64,000 nt of DNA, from contig CANMGT010000008.1 of NCBI GenBank assembly GCA_947497495.1, positions 1 through 64,000 of the forward strand, read 5' to 3'. Below, one piece after another: positions 1-8,751 of this stretch (position 1 is its first letter; each line of letters opens with the position of its first letter). The stretch comes from an uncultured Lentibacter sp. (GTDB taxonomy: Bacteria; Pseudomonadota; Alphaproteobacteria; Rhodobacterales; Rhodobacteraceae). The position numbers and the translations under genes were made by a program. The notes under the pieces are model-generated. The model had not been told where the DNA came from. It did not search any database and saw only the letters and a program-made list of their open reading frames with translations.

Positions 1-138
1 ACCCGCTCCGGCAAAATCATGCGCCGCATCCTGCGCAAAATCGCCGAAAACGACTACGACAGCCTCGGCGACATCTCAACACTCGCCGACCCATCCGTCG
101 TCGCAGACCTCATCGAAAACAGAGAAAATAAGGCGTAA
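1..138 (+). CDS. acs: Acetyl-CoA synthetase, C-terminal end (partial)
   Basis: Only the last 45 codons are present; the gene enters from the left edge. The reading [18 protein letters not shown] is the conserved C-terminal segment of AMP-forming acetyl-CoA synthetase, and it contains the lysine (SGKIMRR) that is acetylated by Pat-type enzymes in this family. The enzyme converts acetate, ATP and CoA to acetyl-CoA, AMP and PPi. The stop is 5 nt before adenylate kinase, so the two are probably co-transcribed. That suits the chemistry, because Adk recycles the AMP formed. The symporter pair downstream could supply acetate. Confidence 0.9.
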   Translation, partial: TRSGKIMRRILRKIAENDYDSLGDISTLADPSVVADLIENRENKA

Positions 139-143
139 CGGAC

Positions 144-821
144 ATGACAGTGACAACAACCGCCCCCGTTCTCATCCTGCTTGGCCCTCCCGGAGCCGGC
201 AAAGGCACGCAAGCGCGAATGCTCGAAGAGACCTTCGGCCTTGTGCAGCTTTCAACCGGTGACTTGTTGCGCGCCGCTGTGGCTGCGGGCACGGACGCGG
301 GCAAAGCGGCGAAAGCCGTGATGGAAGCCGGAGAGCTGGTGTCAGACGAGATCGTCATCAACATCCTGCGTGACCGCCTGCAAGATGCAGACTGCGCGAA
401 AGGCGTCATCCTTGACGGCTTCCCGCGCACCACAGTTCAGGCCGAGGCGCTTGATGTGCTGCTCGGCGAGAGCGGCCAGAAGATCAACGCGGCCGTCAGC
501 CTCGAGGTTGAAGACAGCGAAATGGTCAAGCGCATTTCGGGCCGTTTCACATGCGGAGGCTGCGGCGAAGGCTATCACGACACGTTCAAGCCAACCGCCA
601 AGGCCGACACCTGCGACAAGTGTGGCAGCACCGACATGAAGCGCCGCGCGGACGACAACGCCGAAACCGTCGCAAGCCGGCTTGAGGCCTATCACGCGCA
701 AACCGCGCCGCTGATTGACTACTACAAAACACAAGGTGCATTGCAGCAGATTGACGCCATGGGCGAGATCAACGCAATCGCCGAAGGGCTGAACGCGATC
801 GTCAAACAGGCGGTCGCGTAA
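144..821 (+). CDS. adk: Adenylate kinase, zinc-lid type
   Basis: This 225-residue protein has the P-loop GPPGAGKGTQ at residues 14-23 and the long-form lid domain. The lid carries four cysteines, C137-X2-C140 and C157-X2-C160, the arrangement that binds structural zinc in many adenylate kinases. It interconverts AMP + ATP and 2 ADP in the cytoplasm. The DGFPRT motif of the NMP-binding region is present. The gene starts 5 nt after the acs stop, which suggests shared transcription and a role in clearing AMP from acetate activation. Length and motifs are typical and identification is secure. Confidence 0.97.
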   Translation: MTVTTTAPVLILLGPPGAGKGTQARMLEETFGLVQLSTGDLLRAAVAAGTDAGKAAKAVMEAGELVSDEIVINILRDRLQDADCAKGVILDGFPRTTVQAEALDVLLGESGQKINAAVSLEVEDSEMVKRISGRFTCGGCGEGYHDTFKPTAKADTCDKCGSTDMKRRADDNAETVASRLEAYHAQTAPLIDYYKTQGALQQIDAMGEINAIAEGLNAIVKQAVA

Positions 822-886
822 GGAAGAAGGGGAGCTGCGGGTGAGCCGCAGCTTTGGAGGAAACTGGGTAATACGGGAGGACTTCC

Positions 887-1147
887 ATGTCTGACAATTC
901 ATCCAACAATGCATATTGGGCAGCCAATGTGCGGATCATTTTGATCAGCCTCGTCATTTGGGCGGTGGTTTCATTCGGGTTCGGCATCTTGCTGCGCCCC
1001 ATGCTGAGCGGCATTGCCGTTGGCGGCACTGACTTGGGCTTCTGGTTTGCCCAACAGGGTTCGATCCTCGTCTTTTTGGCGCTGATCTTCAACTACGCCT
1101 GGCGCATGAACAAACTAGACGCTGAACACGGCGTAGACGAAGAGTAA
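887..1147 (+). CDS. DUF4212 small subunit of sodium:solute symporter
   Basis: The 86-residue protein begins MSDNSSNNAYWAANVR and has two predicted membrane segments, about residues 14-38 and 50-70. This is the DUF4212 (TIGR03647-like) family, which is typically encoded just before a large sodium:solute symporter of the VC_2705 type. Here the symporter follows after 13 nt. A GGGAGG ribosome-binding site precedes the ATG. It is inferred to be an accessory subunit of the transporter in the inner membrane; its exact role is not established. Confidence 0.88.
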   Translation: MSDNSSNNAYWAANVRIILISLVIWAVVSFGFGILLRPMLSGIAVGGTDLGFWFAQQGSILVFLALIFNYAWRMNKLDAEHGVDEE

Positions 1148-1160
1148 GGGACAGAGACAA

Positions 1161-2945
1161 ATGGATCAGTTTACAATCAACCTGCTGTTTGTTGGCGCGT
1201 CTTTCGCGCTCTACATCGGCATCGCGATCTGGGCACGCGCCGGATCAACCTCGGAGTTCTACGCGGCTGGCCGCGGTGTTCACCCTGTCACAAACGGCAT
1301 GGCGACAGCGGCTGACTGGATGTCAGCAGCCTCGTTCATCTCGATGGCGGGCCTCATCGCTTTCACCGGCTATGACAACTCAAGCTTCCTCATGGGCTGG
1401 ACAGGCGGCTACGTGCTGCTCGCGCTCTTGCTGGCGCCTTACCTGCGCAAATTCGGCAAGTTCACAGTGTCCGAGTTCATCGGCGACCGCTTTTACAGCC
1501 AAACAGCCCGTCTTGTGGCCGTTGTCTGCCTGATCGTGGCATCAACAACCTATGTTATCGGCCAGATGACAGGTGTTGGTGTTGCTTTTGGTCGCTTCCT
1601 TGAAGTGTCAAACACAACAGGCCTGCTTATCGGTGCATGTGTGGTTTTTGCTTACGCCGTTTTCGGCGGCATGAAGGGTGTTACATATACGCAGGTTGCG
1701 CAATATGTCGTTCTCATCATGGCTTACACCATTCCGGCGATCTTCATCTCGCTGCAGCTGACGGGCAATCCTATCCCCGCACTGGGCCTCTTCGGTGACC
1801 ACGTTGCTTCAGGCATGCCACTCTTGGAGAAGCTTGACCAGATCGTCGCCGAGCTGGGCTTCAACGAGTATACAGCACACCACGCTGACACGCTCAACAT
1901 GGTGCTCTTCACGCTGTCACTGATGATCGGTACTGCCGGTCTGCCCCACGTCATCATGCGCTTCTTCACCGTTCCTAAGGTGTCTGACGCACGTTGGTCA
2001 GCGGGTTGGGCTCTGGTGTTTATCGCCCTTCTTTACCTCACAGCTCCGGCTGTTGGTGCGATGGCGCGTCTGAACATCACTGACATGATGTGGCCAAACG
2101 GCACGCAAGGCGAAGCTGTTTCTGTTGAGCAAATCGAAACCGAAGCACGTTACGACTGGATGGCAACATGGCAGAAAACCGGCCTTCTCGATTGGGAAGA
2201 CAAAAACGGCGACGGCAAGATCCAGTATTACAACGACAAGAATGCTGAGATGCAGGCCAAAGCGGCCGAAAAAGGCTGGACCGGCAACGAACTCACAAAG
2301 TTCAACCGTGACATCCTTGTTCTTGCCAACCCAGAGATCGCCAACCTGCCTAGCTGGGTGATTGGCCTTGTTGCTGCGGGCGGCCTTGCGGCGGCTCTCT
2401 CAACAGCTGCCGGCCTTCTTCTGGCCATCTCGTCAGCCGTGTCACACGATCTGATCAAAGGTTCTCTCAACCCGAATATCTCGGAGAAGAAAGAGCTTCT
2501 GTCAGCCCGTATCGCCATGGGTGTTGCCATCGCGGTTGCCACATACCTCGGCCTCAACCCTCCGGGCTTCGCGGCTCAAACGGTTGCTCTGGCCTTCGGT
2601 CTTGCGGCTGCGTCGATCTTCCCGGCTCTGATGATGGGTATCTTCTCGACACGCATCAACAACCACGGGGCTGTTGCGGGTATGCTCGCAGGTCTGACAG
2701 TGACGCTTGTCTACATCTTCCTGCACAAGGGTTGGTTCTTCATCCCCGGCACGAACAGCTTCTCGGATGCTGATCCGCTGTTGGGCACGATCAAGTCGAC
2801 ATCCTTCGGCGCGATCGGTGCGATGATCAACTTCATCGTTGCTTACATCGTCTCGGGTATGACGAAAGCCACACCACAAGAGATCGTTGATCTGGTTCAC
2901 TCAGTGCGCGTTCCACGCGGCGCTGCAGCGGCTCAAGATCACTAA
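1161..2945 (+). CDS. Sodium:solute symporter, ActP-like (VC_2705 subfamily)
   Basis: This 594-residue multi-span membrane protein has SSS-family features, such as the N-terminal FYAAGRGVHPVTNGMATAADW motif region and about 13 predicted helices. It resembles acetate/cation symporter ActP and the long VC_2705 subfamily. A hydrophilic insert at about residues 310-380 carries DKNGDGKIQYYN (347-358), which reads like an EF-hand calcium loop, with Asn rather than Glu at position 12. Acs and Adk upstream suggest acetate or another short carboxylate as substrate, but this is inference. A strong hairpin terminator follows the stop. Confidence 0.9.
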   Translation: MDQFTINLLFVGASFALYIGIAIWARAGSTSEFYAAGRGVHPVTNGMATAADWMSAASFISMAGLIAFTGYDNSSFLMGWTGGYVLLALLLAPYLRKFGKFTVSEFIGDRFYSQTARLVAVVCLIVASTTYVIGQMTGVGVAFGRFLEVSNTTGLLIGACVVFAYAVFGGMKGVTYTQVAQYVVLIMAYTIPAIFISLQLTGNPIPALGLFGDHVASGMPLLEKLDQIVAELGFNEYTAHHADTLNMVLFTLSLMIGTAGLPHVIMRFFTVPKVSDARWSAGWALVFIALLYLTAPAVGAMARLNITDMMWPNGTQGEAVSVEQIETEARYDWMATWQKTGLLDWEDKNGDGKIQYYNDKNAEMQAKAAEKGWTGNELTKFNRDILVLANPEIANLPSWVIGLVAAGGLAAALSTAAGLLLAISSAVSHDLIKGSLNPNISEKKELLSARIAMGVAIAVATYLGLNPPGFAAQTVALAFGLAAASIFPALMMGIFSTRINNHGAVAGMLAGLTVTLVYIFLHKGWFFIPGTNSFSDADPLLGTIKSTSFGAIGAMINFIVAYIVSGMTKATPQEIVDLVHSVRVPRGAAAAQDH

Positions 2946-2952
2946 AATGATC

Positions 2953-2990
2953 ATGTCGGGCAGCGCCCCTGCGACTGCCCGACATCTTTA
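2953..2990 (+). terminator. Rho-independent terminator after symporter
   Basis: An 11-bp stem (2953-2963 pairing with 2975-2985, TGTCGGGCAG with its complement) and a GC-rich 11-nt loop are followed by TCTTTA. It sits 7 nt after the symporter stop. Confidence 0.8.
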
Positions 2991-2996
2991 AAACTG

Positions 2997-3030
2997 GTCC
3001 TGTCCGGTGTATACTGGGCAGGACTTTTTC
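2997..3030 (+). terminator. Second, tandem terminator hairpin
   Basis: A 9-bp stem, GTCCTGTCC (2997-3005) with GGGCAGGAC (3016-3024) including one G-U pair, is followed by TTTTTC. It lies only 24 nt before the next start codon, so the next gene either needs a promoter overlapping this hairpin or depends on read-through. Confidence 0.7.
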
Positions 3031-3053
3031 ATTTCAAACCAAGGCCCTTGAAC

Positions 3054-4877
3054 ATGCCCCTCACCCAAGCGCAGATCACCCGGTTTCTCAAGTCGGTGCA
3101 CCCTTACGACGCTCTTTCAAATGACGTGCTCGAAGCGCTCGCACCCGAAGTCGAAGCTTGGGAAGTCGAGCAGGGTTTCTCTGTCTATGATGCGGGCGAG
3201 AAGCTGGCAGGCCTGTTCATCGTCCATGAAGGCCAGATCGAAGTCTCCGATGAAAACGGCGTCGTTGTCTCGCACCTTGGCGTGCGCAATTCCTTTGGCG
3301 AGCGCGGCCTTATGCGCGACGGGCTGGCCGCGACATCGGCACGCGCGGATGCGCATTCTGTGCTGCTCGTCATCCCGCCGACCCCCTTTCACAAGCTGGT
3401 TGAAGAGCACGAGGCTGTTGCCAAATTCTTCAACCGCGCCCGTGCGCCACGCAAGCAGGAGCGCTCGCTTGCGACATCCCTTGTGCAAACGCTGATGGCG
3501 CATTCGCCCGTCACCTGCACACCCGAGGAAACTGTGCAAGTTGCCGCGCGCACCATGCGCGAGCGGCGGGTATCCTCTGTCTGCGTGGTGAAAAATGACA
3601 CGCTCGCCGGCATCCTCACCACCCGCGACCTGTCGGGCAAAGTGCTGGCCGAGGCCCTGCCCGTCACCACGCTGGTGGCCGATGTGATGACGCCTGATCC
3701 CCTCACGCTGTCCCCCTCTGCCATCGGCTCTGACGTGCTGCACGCGATGATGGAACGCAAGATCGGCCATATCCCGATCGTCGAAGCGGGCAAGCTTGTC
3801 GGTATCGTCACCCAGACAGACCTCACCCGCTTTCAAGCCGTCAGCTCGGCCGAACTTGTCAGCGAGATCGCCCATGCGAATACGCCTGAGGAGATGGCGA
3901 AAGTCACGGCCCGCATCCCGACGCTCTTGGTGCAACTCGTTGCTGGCGGCAACCGCCACGAGATCGTCACGCGGCTGATCACCGACATTGCCGACACCGC
4001 CACGCGCCGCCTGCTGACACTGGCGGAAGAACAGCTCGGCCAACCGCCTGTGCCCTATCTCTGGCTGGCCTGCGGCTCTCAGGGCCGCCAAGAGCAGACA
4101 GGCGTGTCTGACCAGGACAACTGCCTGTTCCTTGATGACGCCGCCTCTGAGGCCGACATGGCCTACTTTGAGGCATTGGCGAAGTTCGTCTGCGACGGGC
4201 TCGACACCTGCGGTTATGTCTACTGCCCCGGTGACATGATGGCGACAAACCCGCGCTGGTGCCAAACCGTCAGCGTCTGGAAAGACTACTTCAACGGCTG
4301 GATCAACACACCCGACAACGAGGCCCAAATGCTGGCCTCGGTGATGTTTGATCTGCGCCCCATCGGCGGCCACACGGCCCTGTTTGAAGACTTGCAGGAA
4401 GACACGCTCAAGGCCGCCAGCAAGAACTCGATTTTCGTGGCGCATATGGCCAGCAACTCGCTCAAGCACACGCCGCCTTTGGGGCTGTTGCGCAGCTTTG
4501 CCACCATCCGCACAGGCGAGCATAAGAACCAGCTCGACATGAAGCACAACGGCGTTGTGCCTGTGGTTGATCTGGGCCGCATCTACGCGCTGCAAGGCCA
4601 GCTTACCGCCGTCAACACCCGCGCGCGGCTTGTGGCGGCGCAGGAGGCTGGCGTGCTCTCAACATCCGGCGGACGCGACTTGCTCGACGCCTACGACCTC
4701 ATCGCAGAAACGCGCCTTACACATCAAGCGGCCCTTGTGAAAGCGGGCAAGGCCCCTGACAACTACTTGCCGCCGTCTGATTTGTCAGATTTTGAACGCA
4801 GCCATTTGCGCGATGCTTTTGTTGTCGTCAAAGGGTTGCAATCGGCCTTGGGGCATGGCCGTGGAATGCTGGGCTAA
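3054..4877 (+). CDS. cNMP-binding / CBS pair / DUF294 nucleotidyltransferase-like protein
   Basis: The 607-residue protein has a cyclic-nucleotide-binding-like domain (about 5-120), two CBS motifs (about 145-265; ILTTRDL and IVTQTDL), a DUF294 nucleotidyltransferase-like domain with ACGSQGRQEQ and DQDN, and a DUF294_C tail. Such proteins are thought to sense nucleotides and signal, and they are often encoded beside acetate and carboxylate transporters, as here. ATG 3054 is preferred to TTG 3048 because AAGG at 3041-3044 is 9 nt away. The DnaQ-like exonuclease two genes downstream repeats a partnership seen in other proteobacteria. The enzymatic role is unproven. Confidence 0.88.
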   Translation: MPLTQAQITRFLKSVHPYDALSNDVLEALAPEVEAWEVEQGFSVYDAGEKLAGLFIVHEGQIEVSDENGVVVSHLGVRNSFGERGLMRDGLAATSARADAHSVLLVIPPTPFHKLVEEHEAVAKFFNRARAPRKQERSLATSLVQTLMAHSPVTCTPEETVQVAARTMRERRVSSVCVVKNDTLAGILTTRDLSGKVLAEALPVTTLVADVMTPDPLTLSPSAIGSDVLHAMMERKIGHIPIVEAGKLVGIVTQTDLTRFQAVSSAELVSEIAHANTPEEMAKVTARIPTLLVQLVAGGNRHEIVTRLITDIADTATRRLLTLAEEQLGQPPVPYLWLACGSQGRQEQTGVSDQDNCLFLDDAASEADMAYFEALAKFVCDGLDTCGYVYCPGDMMATNPRWCQTVSVWKDYFNGWINTPDNEAQMLASVMFDLRPIGGHTALFEDLQEDTLKAASKNSIFVAHMASNSLKHTPPLGLLRSFATIRTGEHKNQLDMKHNGVVPVVDLGRIYALQGQLTAVNTRARLVAAQEAGVLSTSGGRDLLDAYDLIAETRLTHQAALVKAGKAPDNYLPPSDLSDFERSHLRDAFVVVKGLQSALGHGRGMLG

Positions 4878-4915
4878 ACACGGCCAGAACAGCGCCAAAA
4901 AAGGGAGAGAACACA

Positions 4916-5437
4916 ATGTTCGTAGAACTGATCGGAACGGTTTTTGCCGGTATCGCCGCCGCGGGGATCGTGCTTTTGCTCAACAAGCTTTTGAGCGGAC
5001 GCCTGCCCAAGTGGTTCATGCCCGTCGCCGCAGGCCTTGCGATGATCGGGGCGACCGTGTCAAACGAATACAGTTGGTTCCCGCGCACCAAGGCGAGCCT
5101 TCCCGACGGGGTTGTGATAGCCGAAACCGTGGAAGCCAAGGCGCTCTACAAGCCGTGGACATATGCCTACCCCTACGTCGAGCGCTTTATGGCTGTCGAC
5201 ACGGCAACCATCCGCAACCATGAAGCAAAGCCAAGCCACAGGCTCGTCGATATTTACCTGTTCGGCCGCTGGGCCCCCGTCAGCAAACTGCCGGTTCTGG
5301 CCGACTGCGAGCAGATGCGTCGCGCCGCCCTGACCGACGCGATTAGCTTTGAAGACGACGGCACCGTCCAAGGCGCCGAGTGGCTCACACCGCCCAAGGG
5401 CGACAGCATGCTCGCAACCATCTGCGGAGCGAGCTGA
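4916..5437 (+). CDS. Hypothetical membrane protein
   Basis: This 173-residue protein is not recognised as a named family. Two hydrophobic segments (about 4-24 and 34-50) are followed by a soluble domain of about 120 residues with WTYAYPYVERFMAVD and two cysteines (ADCEQ and TICGAS). This suggests a membrane anchor with a periplasmic or cytoplasmic C-terminal domain. AGGGAGAGA upstream is a good ribosome-binding site. Its stop overlaps the start of the next gene (TGATG), so translation of the two is probably coupled. Confidence 0.8.
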   Translation: MFVELIGTVFAGIAAAGIVLLLNKLLSGRLPKWFMPVAAGLAMIGATVSNEYSWFPRTKASLPDGVVIAETVEAKALYKPWTYAYPYVERFMAVDTATIRNHEAKPSHRLVDIYLFGRWAPVSKLPVLADCEQMRRAALTDAISFEDDGTVQGAEWLTPPKGDSMLATICGAS

Positions 5438-6849
5438 TGTTCACCTCGCTAAGCCTGCGCCTGCGTGTTCTGTTGTTCTTTGTCTTCATGGCTCTGGCCA
5501 GCCTCGCGCTGGTGGCGGGGGCGCTCTACTTTGGCTATCAGCGGGCTGAAGAAAGCAGCCCCGCAAACGGCTTTTTCTTTGCCGCGATCCTGTCAGGCTT
5601 CGGCCTCATAGCACTCATCACCGGCATCTGGCTGCTGTTTGACGAGAACGTCTCAAAGCCCATCGAACGCCTCGCCGCAACGCTGCGCACGGGCGCGCAT
5701 GCGGGTGTTAGCGTGACGATGGACACGCATCAGGCCCGCTATCTTGGCGACCTCGCACCAGCCGCTCAAGCCGTCACCGGGCAGCTCTCGCAAAGCACAT
5801 TGACAGCCGCCGAAGCTGTCGCCGCCGAAACCGCGCGGCTGACGGCCGAGAAAGACCGCCTCACAGCCTTGTTGACAGATATTCCGGTAGCAATGATCCT
5901 CGTCAGCCCCGCGCATCAGATCGTTCTTTATGACGGACAGGCCGCTGCAGTGCTTGGCCAAATTCACACGCCACGCCTGAACGCCTCGATCTTTGACTAC
6001 TTCGAGCGCGACACGCTTCTGGCGGCTCATGCGAACCTAGTTAAGAATGGATCGGAGCTTAGCTTTGAAGCGCGCGGCGCCGAGGGCAGGCTCACGTTTG
6101 CAGCCCGTCTCAAGCCGCTTGGCAGCGCACCGGGCTATATGATCGTGATTGATGATGCGCAAACGCTCATCAGCCCCACGGCCTCGCGCCCTCTGGTCTA
6201 TGACTTTGATCTGATGGACCACGACGCCGAACTGGCCTTTGCAGACCGCCCGATCATGGCGCTGACCTACTCGGTATTTGACACCGAAACGACGGGGCTT
6301 TTGCCGCATAAAGACGAGATCGTCCAGATCGGCGCGGTGCGGGTTGTAAATGGCAAGATCGTTGCTGGCGAGAGCATTGATCAACTGGTGAACCCGGGGA
6401 TGAATATCCCCGCGGCGTCAACCAAAGTGCATAAAGTCACCAACGAAATGGTGGCCGATGCGCCTGACATCCACACCGCTGCGCGGCAGTTTCATACCTT
6501 CTCGCGCGATGCGGTTATCGTCGCGCATAACGCGCCGTTTGACATGGCCTTCCTGCGCCGCCACCGCCGCGAAACAGGCGTTGAATGGGATCACCCGATC
6601 ATCGACACGGTGCTGTTGTCGGCTGTGCTCTTCGGCGCCAGCGAAACTCACACGCTTGATGCGCTTTGCGAGCGTCTGGATGTGAGCATCCCGCCCGAGT
6701 TGCGCCATACTGCGTTGGGCGACGCTGTGGCAACAGCGGAGGTGCTGTGCAAAATGCTGCCCATGCTCGCCTCCCGCGGTTTCACCACCTTCGGCGCCGT
6801 CATCGAACAAACCCGCAAGCACGGCAGGCTTTTGGAAGACCTAAACTAA
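5437..6849 (+). CDS. Membrane-anchored PAS / DnaQ-family 3'-5' exonuclease
   Basis: The 470-residue protein has a C-terminal DEDDh exonuclease domain: D282-T-E284 in VFDTETTGLL, IVAHNAPFDMAFL, and HTALGDAVAT with the His/Asp pair. It resembles DNA polymerase III epsilon. The N-terminal half is unusual: two transmembrane segments (about 9-31 and 45-68), a HAMP-like stretch, and a PAS-like domain at about 140-240. The ATG at 5437 overlaps the previous stop and gives a charged N-terminus before the first helix, so it is preferred to the upstream GTG. It is probably not the replicative proofreading subunit; a nucleotide- or stress-sensing role is inference. Confidence 0.85.
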   Translation: MFTSLSLRLRVLLFFVFMALASLALVAGALYFGYQRAEESSPANGFFFAAILSGFGLIALITGIWLLFDENVSKPIERLAATLRTGAHAGVSVTMDTHQARYLGDLAPAAQAVTGQLSQSTLTAAEAVAAETARLTAEKDRLTALLTDIPVAMILVSPAHQIVLYDGQAAAVLGQIHTPRLNASIFDYFERDTLLAAHANLVKNGSELSFEARGAEGRLTFAARLKPLGSAPGYMIVIDDAQTLISPTASRPLVYDFDLMDHDAELAFADRPIMALTYSVFDTETTGLLPHKDEIVQIGAVRVVNGKIVAGESIDQLVNPGMNIPAASTKVHKVTNEMVADAPDIHTAARQFHTFSRDAVIVAHNAPFDMAFLRRHRRETGVEWDHPIIDTVLLSAVLFGASETHTLDALCERLDVSIPPELRHTALGDAVATAEVLCKMLPMLASRGFTTFGAVIEQTRKHGRLLEDLN

Positions 6850-6912
6850 AACAATGCGGGCGCTCCCGCCCCAAGCCGTGCATCAAAGATGCCCTAACTT
6901 GCGTAGGGCATA

Positions 6913-6978
6913 GCCGATTGGTCGGATCGCAGCGAAGCTGCGATCCGACCAATCGGCGGGGCGACTTGGCGAAGCCAA
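6913..6978. repeat. Tandem hairpins with GCGAAGC core
   Basis: A perfect 21-bp inverted repeat (6913-6933 with 6937-6957) closes a GAA loop, so the centre reads GCGAAGC, the sequence of the exceptionally stable mini-hairpin. A second smaller hairpin follows, CTTGGC-GAA-GCCAAG (6964-6978), with the same core. The pair lies between convergent genes and has no T tract. It may act as a bidirectional terminator or mRNA-end stabiliser, and it resembles the hairpin pair near 47.2 kb. Confidence 0.8.
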
Positions 6979-6999
6979 GGCGCAAACCCTTACGGCAGC

Positions 7000-7494
7000 T
7001 TAGAGATGGGTCGCAAACTCTTTCAAAACGGCCGCATAAACAGCCCGCTTGAACGGCACGATATTGTCAACGAGTTCATCCGCCGGCAGCCAGCGCCACT
7101 TCGAAAACTCTGGGTGATCTGTGGCGATATTCACATCGCTATCTTCCCCGACAAAGCGCAGCAGAAACCATTTCTGTTCTTGGCCCCTGTAGCGCCCTTT
7201 CCAAATGTTGGGCACCAGCTCATGCGGCAGATCGTAAGGCAACCAGCCCTCTGTCTCGGCCTCCACGCGCACCAGATGCGCCTCAACGCCCGTTTCTTCC
7301 CAAAGCTCGCGCAACGCCGCGTCGCGCGCGGCCTCGCCCGCGTCCACCCCGCCTTGAGGCATCTGCCAGGCCGCCGCGTCATTATCGATCCGCTGGCCGA
7401 CAAATACCTCGCCCTTGGCATTGGCAAGCATCACGCCAACACAGGGGCGATAGGGCAGTTTCGCAATGTCTTCAGCTGTCATCTTATCGGTCAT
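7000..7494 (-). CDS. rppH: RNA pyrophosphohydrolase (Nudix)
   Basis: The 164-residue Nudix protein has the Nudix box beginning GGVDAGE and containing RELWEETGV. It also has the RppH-type flanks YRPCVGVML and WQMPQGG, and the C-terminal region with FKRAVY. RppH removes pyrophosphate from 5'-triphosphorylated mRNA to start decay; the family also hydrolyses diadenosine polyphosphates. The ATG at 7494 (MTDKMTAED) is preferred to GTG 7506 because it has a GAGG site at the right distance. It starts just past the stop of the TauE gene, which suggests coupled transcription. Confidence 0.93.
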   Translation of the reverse strand: MTDKMTAEDIAKLPYRPCVGVMLANAKGEVFVGQRIDNDAAAWQMPQGGVDAGEAARDAALRELWEETGVEAHLVRVEAETEGWLPYDLPHELVPNIWKGRYRGQEQKWFLLRFVGEDSDVNIATDHPEFSKWRWLPADELVDNIVPFKRAVYAAVLKEFATHL

Positions 7495-7502
7495 AACCCG
7501 CC

Positions 7503-8243
7503 TCACTTCATGAAAAACAATGCCGTCATTACAAGCCCGACCGCAACGATACCAGTGCGCAGAAGCTTCATGTTGGTAATCTTACGCGCATAGGTCGCGC
7601 CGATATAGCCGCCGGCAGTCGTGGCGAGCGCCAGCACAAGCGCGCTCTTCCACGCGATCAGCCCGGCAAGCGCCAGAGCCGTTGCCGACACAATCGAGAT
7701 CATCGTCGACATCAGGTTCTTCAGCCCGTTCATACCGTGCAGGTTTGCAAAGCCCATCAAGCCGAAAACCGCGAGCAGCATGATGCCAAGCCCACCGTTG
7801 AAATAGCCGCCATAGACAGACACTGCCAGCACGGTTGCGGCAGAGCTGACCGCCCCGAAGCCCCTGCCCTTGAGAGCGCGCAAAAGCCTCGGCCCCGCAG
7901 CAAAAATCAGCGTCGCAATCAGCAAGAGCCAAGGCACAAGACCCACAAAGGCCGCCTCGCTGGTCACCGCCAGAAGAAGCGCGCCAATTAGCCCGCCGAG
8001 TGCCGCGATCCCCAGCATCACAGGCAGGCTCAAAGCCCCCTCGGCCTCGATGTCGTTGCGAAACGCCCAAGCGCTGCCCGCATAACCGGGAATGGCCGTG
8101 AGCGTCGCCGTCGCATTGGCCATAATCGGCGGCACACCAAGCCAGACAAGCGCCGGAAACGAAATGAACGTGCCGCCTCCGGCAACGGCGTTGAGCGCGC
8201 CGGTCGCAAGGCCTGCGACACATAGAACGATAATTTCAAGCAT
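7503..8243 (-). CDS. TauE/SafE-family sulfite/organosulfonate exporter-like permease
   Basis: This 246-residue integral membrane protein opens with the family motif [20 protein letters not shown] and has about eight predicted helices. TauE/SafE proteins export sulfite, sulfoacetate and other small anions. Nothing nearby fixes the substrate. ATG 8243 gives an N-terminus that enters the first helix directly, and the 14-residue upstream extension lacks a ribosome-binding site. rppH follows almost at once, suggesting one transcript. Confidence 0.88.
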   Translation of the reverse strand: MLEIIVLCVAGLATGALNAVAGGGTFISFPALVWLGVPPIMANATATLTAIPGYAGSAWAFRNDIEAEGALSLPVMLGIAALGGLIGALLLAVTSEAAFVGLVPWLLLIATLIFAAGPRLLRALKGRGFGAVSSAATVLAVSVYGGYFNGGLGIMLLAVFGLMGFANLHGMNGLKNLMSTMISIVSATALALAGLIAWKSALVLALATTAGGYIGATYARKITNMKLLRTGIVAVGLVMTALFFMK

Positions 8244-8299
8244 TGGCTTGCCCCCCAGTTTGGCCCTTTCTGGCCGAACTTGCACAGCACCGCAACGGC

Positions 8300-8734
8300 T
8301 TACTGCGCCAGCAGCTCAAGCCGCTTGGGGTGTCGGCGCTTATACATATACCGCGCCCATGCCACATAGAGAGGTGTCAGCAGCCCCGCATCGATGGTGA
8401 TCTGCTCGCGGATCTCGCAGCCCTGCCCGACGGGCACAACTTGCAACTCGTGCTGCCATGACTTCACGCCAGCACCGGCTTCGCGGCTTTTGAAGCGCAT
8501 CTCCGCATCGTCAAGCTCAATCACATCCATCGTATAGGGCTGTGCAGGCAGCTTGCCAAACAGCGAGACGCCAACCTCAAGGTGCTGCCCTCGCTGAAGG
8601 CGCCCGTCTGGCAAGCCCTCAAAGCTGACAAGCCCTTCCATGACTGTCTGCAAGGCGTCAAAGTCGGTTGCGAGCGCCCAGACCGCTTCGGGCGCGGCCT
8701 CGTAAGCGTGGGTCAGTGCAATGGTCTTGGGCAT
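8300..8734 (-). CDS. SRPBCC (START-like) family protein
   Basis: The 144-residue protein begins MPKTIALTHAYEAAPEAVWA, a typical SRPBCC opening, and has the fold's expected strand pattern ending in a long helix (TPLYVAWARYMYKRRHPKR). The fold binds hydrophobic ligands in a deep cavity. No catalytic residues or pathway can be assigned. The gene lies downstream of the ctpA terminator, so it probably has its own promoter in the short gap upstream of 8734. Confidence 0.8.
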   Translation of the reverse strand: MPKTIALTHAYEAAPEAVWALATDFDALQTVMEGLVSFEGLPDGRLQRGQHLEVGVSLFGKLPAQPYTMDVIELDDAEMRFKSREAGAGVKSWQHELQVVPVGQGCEIREQITIDAGLLTPLYVAWARYMYKRRHPKRLELLAQ

Positions 8735-8751
8735 CGGCTTCTCCTAAAATA

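Noticed and set aside
3117..4595. 492-residue open frame on the minus strand opposite the DUF294 gene
   Set aside because: It is the complement of a clearly conserved gene, has a composition typical of GC-rich antisense frames and no family motif or start signal.
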